Notes under the pieces: generated by a model
What the model saw: the letters and a program-made list of their open reading frames with translations, nothing else
Told to the model about the DNA's origin: nothing
Databases searched by the model: none
Program-made: the position numbers and the translations under genes
Assembly: GCF_020382885.2 (NCBI RefSeq)
Contig: NC_058508.1
Location: 9,647,917 to 9,711,916 of the forward strand
Length of the DNA stretch: 64,000 nucleotides
Reading direction: 5' to 3'
Source: Scatophagus argus
Taxonomy: Eukaryota > Chordata > Actinopteri > Scatophagidae
Part shown: positions 46,842-59,693 of the stretch, one piece after another
Layout of the letters: each line of letters starts with the position of its first letter
How positions within the stretch are numbered: position 1 is the stretch's first letter

Positions 46842-49062
46842 TAGAACAGCTCCATGCCATACAGCTTCTCTCTGAAACGAGGTGTGCTGCTTCTGTTTCT
46901 CTTCTACACCGGCCTACTGCCCTTTGTGCCGCTTGGAGAAAGTTTACTGCAGTTCTACCTGCCACGTATCATCAACAGGTGTGGTTGAAAGGCATGTGTG
47001 TCTGTGCATGTTGACTCCCTGTGTGTATTCATGTATGTGTCATTACACAAGTAGGAAGATGTTCTTCATCTCTGCCCAAGCGATACCACAGCTGTCTTCA
47101 TGTCTACGCCCACTGTTTTGTGATGTTCGTTGATTTGTCTGTAGGTCACCCTGTACATTCATTTAGATTTTTCCTGTCTAATCTTATGTTTGCTATGAGA
47201 TTAACATCTCACAGCGCAAACGTGTCTGCTCCTTCTTTCTTCGTCTCTGTGTGTTGAAGGACATTCATCCCTGAGGATCCTATCATGAGGAACAGGCTGG
47301 TCGTCTCTTTGCTGGAAAAGTGAGTTGTCCTTTTACGCAGAATGACAACATTTTGGTATTTGGGATACACTGATGCAATTCATTTAGCGACAAGGTCAAA
47401 TTCTGGATTATTTTTTACTGCTGCTTGTGTAAAAACTGAATTATTCATATATTCATTTATGCTGTCATTCCAGAGTAACAATGAGGAAGAGTCTTTTTAA
47501 ACACCTTGCAGCCCGGGGAATCCAGGTATGAAACCATCAGCAGTCCCAAATTTACATCCTTCCTGTGGCTGAGATACAGCTCCCACGTCACTCTCAACAT
47601 CAAGGCAAACTTCATGTCACTACCATCTGTTGGCACAACAGACAGTTTGCCATCACATCCCGTGTTTCATGAATCTGAACACGGATGCATCAGTAAAAGG
47701 AAAAACCTCAAATTATAATTCATAGATGCAAAAAGAGAGAGAATTTTAAATTAAGGTTTTTTTCTTTGCAAATACTTTTCACTGCATCATCAACTATACA
47801 ACATAATATAATCCAAGCACTTTTGAGTTTAATGTGCATTACACTTCAGTATTTCACTTTAGATAAACAGTTTAGCTTGCAGAGCCGTGACAAGTGTCTT
47901 GAATGCATCACCTCAGTCTCGATGTGAGTAATCTCTGCTGGGATGAGATCACCCTCATCGTCAGACCATGAGTGGTCAGTGAATAGTTTGAGCATGAAAA
48001 CAATTGAAGTCATATGCTGTATGACTTTGTCAGCTGCAGAGGAAATCGCTGCATTTAAACACTTGAGTAATTCTGAGGTTGTGACCAACTTAAGGTCTTT
48101 CCTGTATCCACATAAAAACAGATGGATGAGATTTCCTCCACTTCTGGAAAAAACCATAACCCTAACACTGAAAATGTTATAAGACAATTATGTGTGTTAT
48201 GGTATATGTGTGATAAAGAAGGAAATATTCGCCTAAAATGCAAAGTAAATCTAATGACAAAACAATCCTTCATATAATAATAGACAATGTGTAAAATAAC
48301 CGTATAAAACCACTGTATGTTGGTATAACATAGAAGAATATCACAACGCTGCTGACATGGCATAAACACTATATGTTATGAACATGACATGTTCCAAGGT
48401 CTTACTTTAAGCAGGTGTCTGCCCTAGTTTGGTTGTCATCTGTCACCCTCCAAATTTAGGAGTCTGACTTCCATTGATGGTCATTGTAGGTCCCACAAAA
48501 ACTGCAGGATGGATGACAGAGAACAGAACACCATCTGATTTTAACTTTCAACCTTGTTTTGTTTGCTTTACACTCCAAATGTTTGTTTTGCTTTTTTCCC
48601 CAAAATTGTGTACTGTTATTCTGCATTGTGACATTACTTGTGTTTTAGGTCAGCAGGACTCCAAAGATGCAAAACTCCAATAACAGAAATCCAAATAGAT
48701 TTCTGTGGAATTTGAGAGGGAATCACCAATTACAGATATAGAGTCAAAACAAACCAAACAGAAATAAAATGTTGTTAGGAAACAAAATCATGTTGATGAG
48801 CTCTGTTAAAGTTAGGAAATATCTTAAGGTATTAAGCTGCTGAAGCTAAGTGTTTTGTGCTGTCTCCTTGGGTCTCCCAGGTCTCCCATGTCCCTAACAG
48901 ACTAATTTCCTAATCTTACACCTTTAATTGTAGGTGCATTTGTTTGTGTGCAATGAAGATGAAGACATCAAGTGTGCATTTGAAGTGGGGGCCACAGGGG
49001 TGATGAGTGACTATCCATCAGTTCTGTCAAGCTACCTCCGCAGAAACAGAAGTCAGGACTGA
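43531..49062 (+). CDS. gdpd3: Glycerophosphodiester phosphodiesterase domain protein 3 (lysophospholipase D)
   Basis: Ten coding exons: 43531-43669, 44215-44257, 44972-45107, 45521-45566, 45706-45824, 46574-46663, 46845-46978, 47260-47319, 47474-47525, 48934-49062. They join into 315 residues, MSSFLYLVLP to RNRSQD. GDPD1/GDPD3 (GDE4/GDE7) are membrane enzymes that split lysophospholipids to lysophosphatidic or cyclic phosphatidic acid. The domain begins HRGG (His44), followed by the metal-site ELD (Glu71, Asp73), SHD (His86) and IEIKE further on; the closing motif is GVMSDYP. A transmembrane helix spans about residues 3-23, before the catalytic domain, and a second hydrophobic stretch (GVLLLFLFYTGLLPFVPL) lies near 203-220. 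GDPD1 and GDPD3 are hard to separate by sequence alone; I chose gdpd3 because it sits between mapk3 and ypel3, as in human 16p11.2. Confidence 0.93.
44326..44349. repeat. Poly-A run in gdpd3 intron 2
   Basis: 24 consecutive A residues just right of exon 44215-44257. No retroelement body was recognised to its left. Confidence 0.9.
46801..46838 (+). repeat. gdpd3: CT microsatellite forming the polypyrimidine tract of gdpd3 exon 7
   Basis: (CT)19, directly followed by TTGTAG and the exon at 46845. It takes the place of an ordinary polypyrimidine tract. Confidence 0.9.
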
Positions 49063-52000
49063 GCCCAAACACATCTACAAATAACAGCATTTGATAACTC
49101 AGGAACGGAAATGACTAATGAGGAAAGATGTGAAACCGAAGTGCATACAATTGGTGTTGTTTTTTCGACTGTGACAAGATTAATCAGTGAGTTGACATCT
49201 GAAACACCAATCAATGGGAACAAAACTATTTGTTAACTCTTCAATCTCAATCCTTAGTCACAGATGACAGAATTATCTGCAGTCAATTCACTTTTATGGT
49301 CTGTGAGACACAGTGTTTTAAGAAACAATCATTGATTATTCTTGGAAACAGACCCGAATTTAACAAATTATAAAAACAATAACACAAAACAGTTACAGGG
49401 TTGATGATGTTTCACATTAGAATATGTTTCTGAGCATGTATGAAAGTGTGTTGTATCAGTGTGTTGATGTTTACATAAGTGTTACCAGGGGGATGTGTAC
49501 GTGATGTGGAGGGGAATATGATATGAAATTAGTGAAGTAACTGAATAAAAATTTAAGAAAAGAATGTTCAAATACACACACGCATGTACATAAGATTATA
49601 ATAAATAATATCTTCTGTTATTTGGCTTGTGGAGGTGTTCAGTGCAGACTGGCAGTCTGGTGGGTTGAATTTGAATCAATGAGAACAGATAAGGTTATTT
49701 AGAGAACATTAATATTTATAAACAATAGCTAATCTGTCTATAACTGATTTTGGTAAGCTCATTGTTTCTCATAAGATCACTGATTTGGGCAGTGTGGTGA
49801 AGTTTAGACTGAACCACCCTGACAGCCTGGAGTTAATGTGGATCTGTGGATATATAGGCTGCTGCATCCCAGCTGTTGATCCCTAGTGGATAAACAGTGG
49901 ACTTCATCCAGTTTGCAACTGTTATTGTGATGCTACAAAGCCAAATTTCCAATTCACCTTATGAAAGACTTTTCAGCATCAAGGGAGATGAATAATGTAT
50001 AAAACTCAACAGTTTGCATGCATCACTGGATGAGTGTATACCTTTAATAACACTGGTTTGATGCAGATGCATTGTGCCTTACTTAAGTTTTTAATGTGTG
50101 TGTTGAGTGAAATGGGATAGTAGCTGGCTGGTAGAAATCTTTGTTGGGTTTCAAAAAAGGTGAGATTGTGGCAGCATTTACGTTTGTTACAGGTAGTTTG
50201 GTTTCATTATATTTTTCAGTCTGTGAAGAAGTGGTTCCTGAATGAACTCATGTTTATAGCCAGAGTGAATATTTAACCAGCTGGACTCACCTGACATCAC
50301 ATTTCTCATGCTAAGAGGATAAGCGTGACTTTGTTATGACAATGTCTGTATTATTTTCTGACAATATTTGATGGGTTTGAGTAAGTGCTGGATTTTATAA
50401 ATAAAATATCTGGACAGTTCGACTGAGTTTAGGATTTTAGATTCTTTTTTTGTGGTATTAGAATTAACACAAACATGGAGTTTGAAAATAAAGAAATCAT
50501 ATCCTTAGTGAGACTACAACTATATCCATCCATGTGAATACGATGTTATAAATGTAGTGTCTAGACTAGGTTGTCCATCTGTGTTTAATACAGCCCCTCA
50601 TCTACTACACATGCATGTATACAGAGGCTTTACATGCAGTAAGCTTCACCTGTGTGCTTGTTTTCCCAGTTCAAAGTCCAGCCACACTCCTGTGATAATA
50701 ATCAACCAGTATGTTGGTGAAACAAAGGCTGTATTTTTCTGACCTGCTTGGCTGTGCCTTGCCGTGTGACAAATAAGTTAATATAAGTGGATCAGTGCTG
50801 AGGTCTCTAATACTGTAGATGCAAAGGCTGGAATACGTGACCCAGAGGAGAAAGTAAGCTCTTGTGATCATATGGCGCTGTAGCTGCCACTGAGGAGACA
50901 GAGGGCATAATATTTTTGGGACTCCAGAGGTTTTCCTGGAAACTTCTGATGGAGATTTTTCCCCATTTTCCAACATATATAGTCCAAATGATTACTCAAG
51001 GCAAAATCAATAAATTAAGTAATTTGAAGTAAACATTGGTGAAATGTTTATTGCTCTTACTAGGCTAATTTAGACCTCTTGATACAGGCTTGCATATAAC
51101 ATACACATACATGCAAAGAAGTCACCTCCCCATCATTACCACTCAAGAACATTCAAGATTTCCTGAATCTATTTGTTCCCAGGGTGTCCGTGTGATCAGT
51201 CTGTGGCAAATGTGAGTCACTTTTCTCCCAAATCGCCGAGCAGGGCCTGATAACCCACTAACAGCACTTCTGGTCCTGTACCAACTATCAGACTGATAGC
51301 TATAAAGGGCTCGTGTGAAGTTCAATCCCATTGGTTGACCCACATTCTCAACGTCACCTGCAGGTTCCTATTGGTCGAAAACGATTTGTTTTGCACTTCT
51401 CAGACTTCCTCCTTTGCGTGTTTTCATAAACAAACCACTTTTCTCCCGCCGGGGCCGCCGCTCGGTCATCCTGTGTACTTGTCGCCATTCTCTGATGTGA
51501 GTTTCTGTTTTAACGATAGTCGAGGAGGAAATTTTTAAAGGCTGTTTTAGATTCAAAAAAGAGACGCGGGTAAACGGGCCCTGCTGCAACAACCACAGGC
51601 TTGTCTGCGTTTGTCATTATTGTCCGAGCCGTCAGCGCGTGGTCGAGTGTTTGAACAAGCCGACCTGTCGACCACATACCTCCTTTAATCGTAAGCTTTT
51701 CAACCGTCAGTCACATTCGGCTGCTGGGCAGACTGTGCAGAGCGTCTCCTTTATCAGGTGAGTCGACAGGCAAATTGCATTGCGCATCTGAGCTGCGGTG
51801 TGTGTTGTGACTGTGAAGCTAGCCAACTAGCTAAGGCGCAAGCTAGGTCAGAGCTAGTGGCCAATCTCTCTGACATATACATCAGGCCGTTTCAGGCCAT
51901 GTGTGTCATTGTTTGACGACTAGCAGACGGTCAGTAGTGCCTAAATGGGGCAACACACTTTGCAAGGGCTCGAATTGGAGTAAGATTGACTGGTTGCATC

Positions 52001-52697
52001 TAATGAAGCGAAGATTGTTTAAACTGTTGTGGACCAGGAAGCAATGCTGGTAAACTCTGTTCTAACCTGTTTGCCAGCATTAATATCAATTAATTGTCTT
52101 AATTTATACTAAAACATTCTTTGTTAAATGTTACCTTGGCTGTAGGTCAGTCTCTGGACAATAGAAGGATACTTGATCGCATGATTACAGCAGATTGTTT
52201 GTTGGGGCTGCAATTCAGATATGTTCAAAATAAATCTGGCTAATGCTATAGAGCACCATTAAAGAATTTAAAAGAAAATAGAAGAGATGATGATCATAAT
52301 GAATCATAATGTTACTAAATATAGTCAAATCTGTTAGATACAAATTCTAAATTATGGCCCCTATAACTTTGACCTACCAGCTCATACTAACTCTTCACAT
52401 CCTTTTTTCCCTTTTCCTGATGGAAATGGGTCTCAGAATTTTTAAATTAATCAACATGAAGAGCCCAGAGATGTGTTTTATTATGGGAGAATGCTTTGTA
52501 GTGTTTTTTTGCTGCTGTCAGATATGTTAAAAGCTCACGTCAACATCCTCAGTCTCCTCGTCGCTAGAGATAAATGCAATCGAAACCTAAAGCCCTTATA
52601 CATATGTATGGTTAACCATCCTCTGTGCTTGAATGAATAATTGGTGCACAACAGCATACTACAATCCTGCTTCCTCTTACTTTCTTTTACCTCAGAT
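49063..52697. other. gdpd3 3' UTR, intergenic, and ypel3 leader/intron
   Basis: 49063 to about 49565 is the likely gdpd3 3' UTR, with AATAAA at 49544-49549. 49570-51250 shows no gene. 51290-51480 is the ypel3 promoter candidate and 51480-51757 its probable non-coding first exon (entered separately). 51758-52695 is then the first ypel3 intron, ending in a pyrimidine-rich CTCAG just before the start codon. Confidence 0.55.
51296..51757 (+). promoter_or_regulatory. ypel3: ypel3 promoter and non-coding first exon
   Basis: ATTGG (inverted CCAAT) boxes lie at 51330-51334 and 51370-51374, 40 bases apart, the arrangement typical of NF-Y promoters; a TATAAAGG is at 51301. From 51440 the sequence is G+C-rich with many CpGs. 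A strong donor (TTATCAG then gtgagtcg) at 51757/51758 would end a leader exon that joins the acceptor at 52695, three bases before the start codon at 52698. The transcription start itself cannot be fixed by eye. Confidence 0.55.
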
Positions 52698-54641
52698 ATG
52701 GTGAAACTGACAAAGGCCAAGACATTCCAGGCTTACCTGGACTCCTGCCACCGTCGCTACAGCTGCGTGCACTGCCGCGCCCATCTGGCCAACCATGATG
52801 ATCTTATCTCCAAGGTGAGTATGCTGCCACTCTTGGTTGTTAATAATCATTTAATGACCATCATCATCATCACCATCTCACTGTCGTAGCACAAGGAGAC
52901 ATACTGGAAAAACTGGAACGACACAAGACTAACGAGATCTCCCAAATTTAGAAGGCATTTTGGAAGTATTTTGCAAAGCTGTAAATATTCTAATTAATAT
53001 CATGTTGTGTTTGATCTACTTGTCAAGTGGACACACACATTTTTTTTTTCTGATTTCATTTTCCATGTGTCCTAGTCTTTCCAAGGCAGTCAGGGCCGAG
53101 CCTACCTCTTCAACTCTGTGTGAGTATATTATTTTTAAATATCACCAAATGTTACCACACTGAATGTACAAAATGGATATTGTTTTCATAGATGTCCAGT
53201 TTTATCTTGATCCCTGTAGTCACTGTGAAAAATAGGGGTGAGAATCTCTTGGCACATCATGATTTTATTTGAATCTGATTCAGAAGGCTACCATGAGGTG
53301 ATAAAACAATGCATCTTGATGCATTAAAATTTGATTTCTGTACATAATTATTATTATTCTCACTGTGTGACTACTTGCTACATTTAAAACATTGTCTATT
53401 TGTAATAACTGATAATTGATAAAACTCATAGTTTACTTCTCTCTGAAAACAAATACTCAGTATTAGACATGTTTGCACAAACCACATCGTCAACAGACAA
53501 CTTGATTTGCTTCATAGTGGGACCTTGGGTGAGTTCACTTTCGTCATGCTCCTCCTGGGTTAGTAGGTCAGAAATTCACAGGCTTTCTGAGAGCCTAAGA
53601 TATGTACGTTCTTCGATGTACCAACTATCAGCAGGATAGTTCTCCCTTGCGAGCCGGTCCTGCTCAAGGTTTCTTCCTGTTAAAAGGGAGTTTTTCCTTA
53701 CCACTGTCTGCTTGCTCGGGGGTTCAGGTTCTGGGTCTCTGTAAAGCATCTAGAGGCAGTTTTGATTGTATAAGGTGCTATATAAATAAATTGAAATTGA
53801 ACTGAACTGAGCCCATTAAATAACTGGCACTTAATCCATCCTCATCTGCGTCCATTCAATTCAAGCCTTGATCTGTTCTGCAGAAGATCTATTCAAATCG
53901 TTTAAAAAGACATGCTTCCCATGACTGTTTCATGAGAAGTTATAGCAGTACAGGAATGTAGTTCCTCTTCTGTTTACGGTCACAGTAATCTCGTGGTAAG
54001 GAGAATAATTAATGTGAGTTCCTCTGTGAACCATAAAGGAGCTGCCTTTTGACAACACTGTGTTTGTTTTCAGGGTGAATGTCGGCTGTGGTCCTGCAGA
54101 GGAGAGGCTGCTGCTCACAGGACTTCATGCAGTAGCTGACATCTACTGTGAAAACTGTCACACCACGCTGGGCTGGAAATATGTAAGTGTGTCCACCTGC
54201 AAATAAAACACTGGCTTGTTCACCTTCAAACTAGTTTTCGATGAAGAGCATTAAAGCTGTTTCCACCATGCATTCCTATGGTGTAGGTTTTGATTTAGGG
54301 TTAGGCATCAGATTTCACAGGTTGATGGCACCCTGGTAACATAAGCAGGAAGTATCAAACATGATCACCCTTGTCCTGGTTTACTTGTCTTCCCTAATTG
54401 TATTTAAATTCTTCACACAACTGGAGTTGCGTGTTATGACAGACTTGGAGTGTCTGGATATTTTTTTTTATAAAACTACTTGTAAATAATGATAGTTTGA
54501 TTTGAGCTATACTTTATTCTCTAATAACTTTTATACACCCCGCTTTTACAGGAACAAGCCTTTGAGCTGAGTCAGAAGTACAAGGAGGGGAAGTTTATCA
54601 TCGAGCTGTCCCACATGATAAAGGACAATGGCTGGGACTGA
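52698..54641 (+). CDS. ypel3: Yippee-like 3 zinc-binding protein
   Basis: Four coding exons: 52698-52814, 53076-53119, 54074-54182, 54552-54641. They give 119 residues, the family's usual length. The Yippee domain is complete: the two zinc-binding pairs are Cys23/Cys26 ([11 protein letters not shown]) and Cys79/Cys82 ([14 protein letters not shown]), separated by 52 residues, with the conserved blocks [15 protein letters not shown] and NVGCGPAEE between them and [11 protein letters not shown] then HMIKDNGWD at the end. YPEL3 is a small, highly conserved nuclear/centrosomal protein linked to growth arrest and senescence in mammals; its biochemical activity is not settled. The N terminus ([16 protein letters not shown]) fits YPEL3 better than YPEL1/2/4 (..LPNCHRTYSC), and the mapk3-gdpd3-ypel3 order supports it. 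Confidence 0.95.
53600..53815 (+). mobile_element. Teleost non-LTR/SINE-type repeat tail in ypel3 intron
   Basis: The run CCTGCTCAAGGTTTCTTCCTG, TTAAAAGGGAGTTTTTCCTT, ACCACTGTCTGCTTGCTC, TGGGTCTCTGTAAAGCATCT, AAGGTGCTATATAAATAAAT and a tail of TTGAAATTGAACTGAACTGA is a standard teleost repeat. The tail units mark it as TPRT-type. It lies between ypel3 exons 53076-53119 and 54074-54182. The left edge is approximate. Confidence 0.75.
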
Positions 54642-57521
54642 GAGGGAAATCTTCATCTTTCTTCATGACTTTTTCAAAAGTTGCATCCCCTTGACTCGAA
54701 AGGGTTCCAGTGTAGCTTCCTCATCCCACGTACAAGCCATTGCTGTGCCACACTTTCACTTCGTACGGCTTTGCCAAGAATAGCATGTGATGCCTTATTT
54801 TTTTGTGTTCATCATGTTTTTCCAGCGACCACAACAACTCATTTGCCAATATTGCTATCTCAATTGCTAGTTGTGCTGGGACATGGATTGAATGAGTGCA
54901 CGGTTTGAGTGTGAACGACTGGGAGGTGTAGTCACACAGGCACGTGTGCATGTTGGATTTTAAAGCGTGTGTTTGAGTGATGAAACCCTTATCACCCTTA
55001 TCGACCGCTAAACATGCTCTGTGGGGGCGAGGCCAGAGCAAGTAATGAAATAATGACCTTACACATCAGGTGCAGGTATTTGGGTTTTCCTTTTTGCGTT
55101 TAAGGTGCACAGTTAGACATATCGGCCCAAACCAAGTGAAGTATTTCGGCCTGTTTTAACCCATAGATCATTTTCAAGTGATGCAAGGGTATGGGAGTGC
55201 TTATAGCAATGGGAGGGTTTTTTTTAAAATCAGTGAAATCCATTTTTTTATGGTAAGATCAATGACACTTGTTCATATTGTGCCACAGGCAGTCAGGATG
55301 CTGAAATAACATCACAAAATTCTCCTGCAGTAATTCTTAAATCTGGAGTATGATTGTTTTCTGCTTATAGATATACAGGTGTGTGTGTCTAGGCAGCACG
55401 TGCTGAGATGTCTTAAGCTCAATGGTGTTGAGAAGCATTAGTTTGAGATTCACATCTAGAATTGTCACTGCACAGCTGTGATATCCTTTATCCTTTACTC
55501 GATGCTGACGAGATCTGTCCTTTATGTGTTTGTGTATAACCTAACACTGAGCTGTCCTCACAGATACATTTACTCAATCGTGTTAGAGCAAAGTGTGATT
55601 AAGATTATGTAGCATATTTATGGTGATTTTTTTTTAATGTCTGCTTCTTTGATTAAAAGTACATTATTTTAACCTAATCTTTCATTAAAGAACAGTCTGT
55701 ATGTAACTTGTGTACTTCAGTTTTCTTTTGCTTATGATGTCTTACTTTGTGTCACACACACCCACAACAACAAACTTTTCTTCAAAATTCAAGTTTGATC
55801 ACTACTTGAGAACTGATTATCCTTTACATCATTTACCGAGCATCTGGTGTAATGGTGTTAGTAATGAACTTTCCTCAAGTTCACAGTTTTTAATTTATTA
55901 TGAAAGTGTGTAGTTTAAGCATGTTAGCAGAACTCTGATTTACAGGGAGAAAGAAATCCAACAGGATGTCCTCACTGGTCAGTAAAATAGGCAGCAGAAG
56001 GTGATGTAGGTACTGTCAAATTATTGTTATACTGGTACTATATATTATAATTTTGTTAGATTATTAGTTTTAGCTAGGTGTACTACAAAAACAGGCACTT
56101 TAATGCTACATGTAGAACATACAGTAAAAGAACTTGCAGATGATAAAATTTTCATGCCTTGGATGAACAACACAATCTATAATCTGTCCAATCACCCACA
56201 TCTTGACTGGTGCAATATTAGCATAATTCAAAAGAAAAGCAAAGTAATTGTATACATCTAAAAGTTAAATACATTTTGTCCTCTTCCTGTAAAGAAATGG
56301 CGATCACACTTGAAGTAGGCATGGGTCACATGAATGAGCTCTGACCAGCACAAGTGCAGAGGCTGCTGACAGTCATGTGTGTGCAGTGCATTTTCTGCTG
56401 TCTGCTCTGCTTTCACTTTTCATTCCTGAAAAACTCTTGTACAAGTTTGTACTTTAAGGGCATTTTTATGATACAATTGTCCAAGTTAAAGGTATTACTG
56501 ATTGACAAATACTGGGAAACTTTACAAAAGTAGCAAATTATTTTCGCTAATTATTTGTGAACATCATATCAAAATATTAATGACCCTTTTCGCTTCCATA
56601 CAGGACTTACTAAGGGATTCTGAGGGAGAAATATAAATTTGAAGAAACTATTTTGAGTAAAACAAAGAAAAAAAAATGTGATCAAGTGTTTTGCACAAGT
56701 GTTTTGAGCTGAAATGTCCTTTAAGTTGACATCGGAAACACCTATTTATTACAGTGTGACCTTGACAAAAGAAGCTCTAGAATGTGTCTTCAGGACAGGC
56801 TACCCAATCAAGACAAGTTTTTAGCATGTTAAAATCCTGAGGGGATTATGTTGGTTTTAAATTAACCTTTCCCTGTCACAGGTTAAAACATACATACCTT
56901 TAAATAGCTACTAAGATGGATACGGTGAGTATGCTATACATTGTATTGCTGAGCTTTGTGGTCGTCTCCACATTACTGTGCTTGCTTGTTTGTTGTATTT
57001 TTAAGTTATTGGGCAAAACAGTGTTTATGGTTTGTTTTACTAGGCCTATGTATTTGATACCTATAATTAATACGCCAGCGTGTAGTGACAACTAGCGTTT
57101 CAACTGCAGTCAGTGCACTTGCAGCAGAACATACCACGACACACACACTGTACAAACCGCTCAAATAATATACTGGGTATTGCAAACTGCGGTGACGCAA
57201 GATGTTGTGAAAATTACTATTAAATAGGGATCACTTCTACTAGACATTATGCGGTGCAATAAACAAGAGGGGCTAGATATTTTTATGCGTGTTTGTTTCG
57301 AGCACCCCCATGTCCACACAAATGGATCCTTCCCAGATGGTGGATCATGTGACTTTTTCCGTTTCGCCATTTTCCTCTTCTACACCGGTGCTCTTGCTTG
57401 TAGCTACGTTGTCGCCCCCTTTCAGTGTTTTAGCTTGTCCAAAGCTGACGGCGGGCAAGAGGAAAATCTAAAAAGAAGATAGTTTGTCTTGTAGCTATAT
57501 TGCCCCGAGAAAAGTGCAAGA
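54642..57521. other. ypel3 3' UTR and intergenic region up to atp6v0c
   Basis: 54642 to about 55710 is the likely ypel3 3' UTR, with ATTAAA at 55684-55689 as a plausible poly(A) signal. 55710-57200 has no recognisable gene. 57230-57521 is the presumed atp6v0c promoter and 5' UTR; no TATA box is evident. Confidence 0.45.
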
Positions 57522-57759
57522 ATGTCTTCTGAGGAGAGCCCCGAGTACTCGCCTTTCTTCGCTGTGATGGGAGCCTCTGCGGCCATGGTCTTCAGCGGTA
57601 ACTACATCAGCTCCTTCAACTGACATTTCAGTCTTTGGTGTTATTCTAACGCAAATTAGTTAGCTTAGCCAGATGTTGAATTCCCGTGACTATATTAGAT
57701 ATCACATCATGGGCCTGTCTTAAGAAAAACGATGTAGGTGTTCGCTGATTTGGTCACAG

Positions 57760-57799
<40 letters not shown>

Positions 57800-59652
57800 T
57801 ACACCTTTCAGGGATGCGAGGCAGAGGCGGGGGAATGCTTGCAACCGACATCAAGCTGCTGACCTCCAGTCTTCACACTGCTAACATTATGGCTAGCTGT
57901 CTCCTGTATGAGGGAGGTCATATCGAAGCTGTAATGCCGTTTCCTGGTAGATGCTGATTGGTGACGCAGACCCTCACTGAGGTAGTTGCTGCCCCAGCGA
58001 GGCCATCTCTAATCTGTCGTGAGGAAGTCCTTTCACAGTACAGGGAGGTCCAGATGTTCATGAGTTGTAAAATAAATTCTAGTTAAGCTTTGATCCAGCG
58101 CATGTTTCCCATTGACCGTAATATAAATTACGTTACAGGAGGGCCAGCATCAAGGCCTAGACAGCAGTGTGATGAATTAAAGGGGAAAATTCATTCATTC
58201 CTGTACTACCGCTTATCTCTTTCAGCTTGTGCTGAGAGGTGGATATAGCTGATTGGTCAAAGAGGAAATAACACTGTCCCTACAAACATACTATACATTG
58301 TGCTCTTACAATGATTTTTAGGGAAATTAAGTGATTTGAGGATGACATCAAGTAGCATTTTGCCCTTTGGGGTAGTTACAGATTTTTATCTGCCAACAAC
58401 AGTTCTGATACTCCAAGCTGCCAGACTGAGTGCTGACATCAGTACTCTGATTTTTTCCCCCACAAAATTTAATATCTGCACACCAGGTTGTGTGATTGCT
58501 GAGTCTGTAGCCTGCTGTTCTTGAATGAATATAACTGTAGTGGAAATGTAACTATGTTGAAATCAACTTAACTCGTTGGGATTATCCTGCACAAACTTTG
58601 GTGTGCTTGAACTGTTGTGCTTCATTCATTTAGGTAACATAAAGACAAAATATAATAGGCTGGAAAAATAATTCAGGTTCTTCTCAATAATGGTTAGAAA
58701 TATTCCCTTTTCGTCTCACATCATAATTTTGAAAACCTTCACTGCTGTTGATTTATGCTATATATTGTACCAGAAGTCGGATGGAAAACAGTTATGCATA
58801 GCACAGCAGTGCCTCAATGCATGACCTTGGCTTTTTTTTTCTTTTTTTTTTTGACAGCATGAGAACCACTGACTACACAAACATTTAGGAAACATCACTT
58901 TTTTGGAGTGTACTAAAATATATTGGATATCTTGCAGTGTTGGTCCCATTTGGAGTCTGCTCAGTAGTCATCAGAATTTCTGGGGAAAGATTATTTGATG
59001 TGTAGTTTGATTTTCATTTTAATTTACTTTTTTAAGTTTGTTCCATGTCCCATCTGCTAACATTCATTTAGCAGACACACATACTCACTGTACTGCAGAC
59101 AGTCACCAGTGGGTGATTGAGATGTTTTCGCTTTTCTCAAGTCACTCGTCTTTGTATACAGTCTGTGGTAATAATGTAATGTTCAGCTGGTCCACTCAAA
59201 TCTAGACTCTGATGAGTATTTATAAATATCATGGGTACATGGGTATCCTGTCTGATTTCAGGCATAGGACAGTTTTAAATTCATATACTGTTGAATTCAA
59301 TCCATTGAACACATCCTCCCCGACAACTTTTAAATTAAAAACATCCAGTCACTAATACATTGGCTAGTGTTTGTAATGTATGTAATGGTGAATCACTTTC
59401 TAAATTATTTCAGACATATTTCTAGCATTTCCATACTGGATTATCTTATTTCTTGTCTGGCCAGTGTTTTGGTGTTATAAATTATTTCCTAGGCATACAG
59501 ACACCTCAATCTAGTAGTATAATTAGAATTTTATAGCTTGGAATCAGAAAAATATTACCTCTCGGTAAAATCTTCATTGGCGCTGTGATGGTGTCATAAC
59601 AGTTGTTTGTTGGTTTGGCCTGTAAATAGCTGTTGTAAATAGGCTTGAGCAG

Positions 59653-59693
<41 letters not shown>

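Noticed and set aside
57249-57482. 77-codon open frame just upstream of atp6v0c
   Set aside because: No family resemblance; it falls in the presumed promoter/5' UTR and ends before the real start codon at 57522.
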